This document shows positions 33,558 through 33,702 of a stretch of 33,702 nucleotides of DNA, in pieces. The notes below the pieces were generated by a model. The model did not search any database. It had not been told where the DNA came from and saw nothing but the letters and a program-made list of their open reading frames with translations. Position 1 is the stretch's first letter, and each line of letters opens with the position of its first letter. The stretch is from Planctomycetaceae bacterium. GTDB taxonomy: Bacteria; Planctomycetota; Planctomycetia; Planctomycetales; Planctomycetaceae. The stretch is taken from positions 9,187 through 42,888 of the forward strand of contig JAKFVC010000028.1 in the NCBI GenBank assembly GCA_021732415.1, written 5' to 3'. Made by a program: the position numbers and the translations under genes.

Positions 33558-33702
33558 ACTTCTTTGATCCCTTCGAACTTCTTTGATCCCTTCGAACTTC
33601 TTTGACCCCTTCGACTTCTTTGACCCCTTCGACTTCTTTGATCCCTTCGACTTCTTTGATCCCTTCGACTTCTTTGATCCCTTCGAACTTCTTCGACCCC
33701 TT
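33558..33702. repeat. Tandem repeat, 18/19-bp unit, at least 8 copies
   Basis: Units of ACTTCTTTGATCCCTTCG, with an optional extra A, begin at 33558, 33577, 33596, 33614, 33632, 33650 and 33668; the eighth, from 33687, runs off the window. Copies vary mainly T/C in GATCCC versus GACCCC. The mixture of 18- and 19-bp units breaks any reading frame, so it is not a coding repeat. The true copy number is unknown. Confidence 0.95.

Noticed and set aside
33558-33702. Possible CRISPR array
   Set aside because: Units abut directly with no spacers, so this is a plain tandem repeat.
33558-33702. Coding repeat (six-residue units read on the minus strand)
   Set aside because: Unit lengths alternate between 18 and 19 bp, which destroys the frame.

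Overview
The window looks like a planctomycete chromosome segment, probably from the Planctomycetales; genus cannot be called. The evidence is the protein families. There is a tandem pair of DUF1559 proteins with prepilin-like N-termini, two DUF1501 proteins with twin-arginine signals, two cytochrome-type DUF1549/DUF1553 (PSD1) proteins, and a Ser/Thr kinase fused to WD40 repeats with DWG in place of DFG. I see no rRNA, tRNA, CRISPR array, prophage or transposase gene.

Layout. 1-2220: the tail of one DUF1559 gene, a second complete DUF1559 gene, and a broken alpha/beta-hydrolase remnant. 2360-7999: a 1370-residue kinase with 14 WD40 repeats, then a DUF1501 gene. 8261-11675 (minus strand): a short UvrC and an OPT-family transporter. 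12033-15264: dprA, a small monooxygenase-like protein, and a MurJ/MviN-type flippase. 15397-16740: a free-standing M41-like peptidase divergent from a GntR/FCD regulator. 17042-23617: a PSD1 protein convergent with an exopolysaccharide pair (NAD-dependent epimerase, then a Wzc-like tyrosine kinase). 24005-24983: an ECF-like sigma factor overlapping a small membrane protein. 25046-28565: an amidohydrolase, an enolase-superfamily enzyme and a divergent MFS transporter, which read together as a small catabolic locus, perhaps for sugar acids. 28611-33378: a DUF1501/PSD1 pair on the minus strand. The window ends in an 18/19-bp tandem repeat.

The most striking content is between the genes. Almost every gap holds a long inverted repeat, and these fall into at least two structural classes. 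Class 1 is short hairpins with a 5' GTAG foot, as in REP elements mobilised by RAYT transposases, usually in head-to-head pairs. In three genes the TAG of this foot is the stop codon. In a fourth the foot has become GCAG and the gene reads through the hairpin. Class 2 is hairpins whose arms are themselves three or more tandem 8-10 bp units (9680-9753, 11821-11890, 13537-13625, 30143-30316). One of these sits concentrically inside another palindrome. No transposase is present here, so these elements must be mobilised, if at all, from elsewhere.

A possible regulatory link is a shared 12-bp near-palindrome, ATTGTC-N-ACAA. It lies upstream of the GntR/FCD regulator (15954) and again between the enolase-superfamily enzyme and the MFS transporter (27123), so the regulator may control that locus. 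All functions are read from sequence motifs; nothing was searched against a database.
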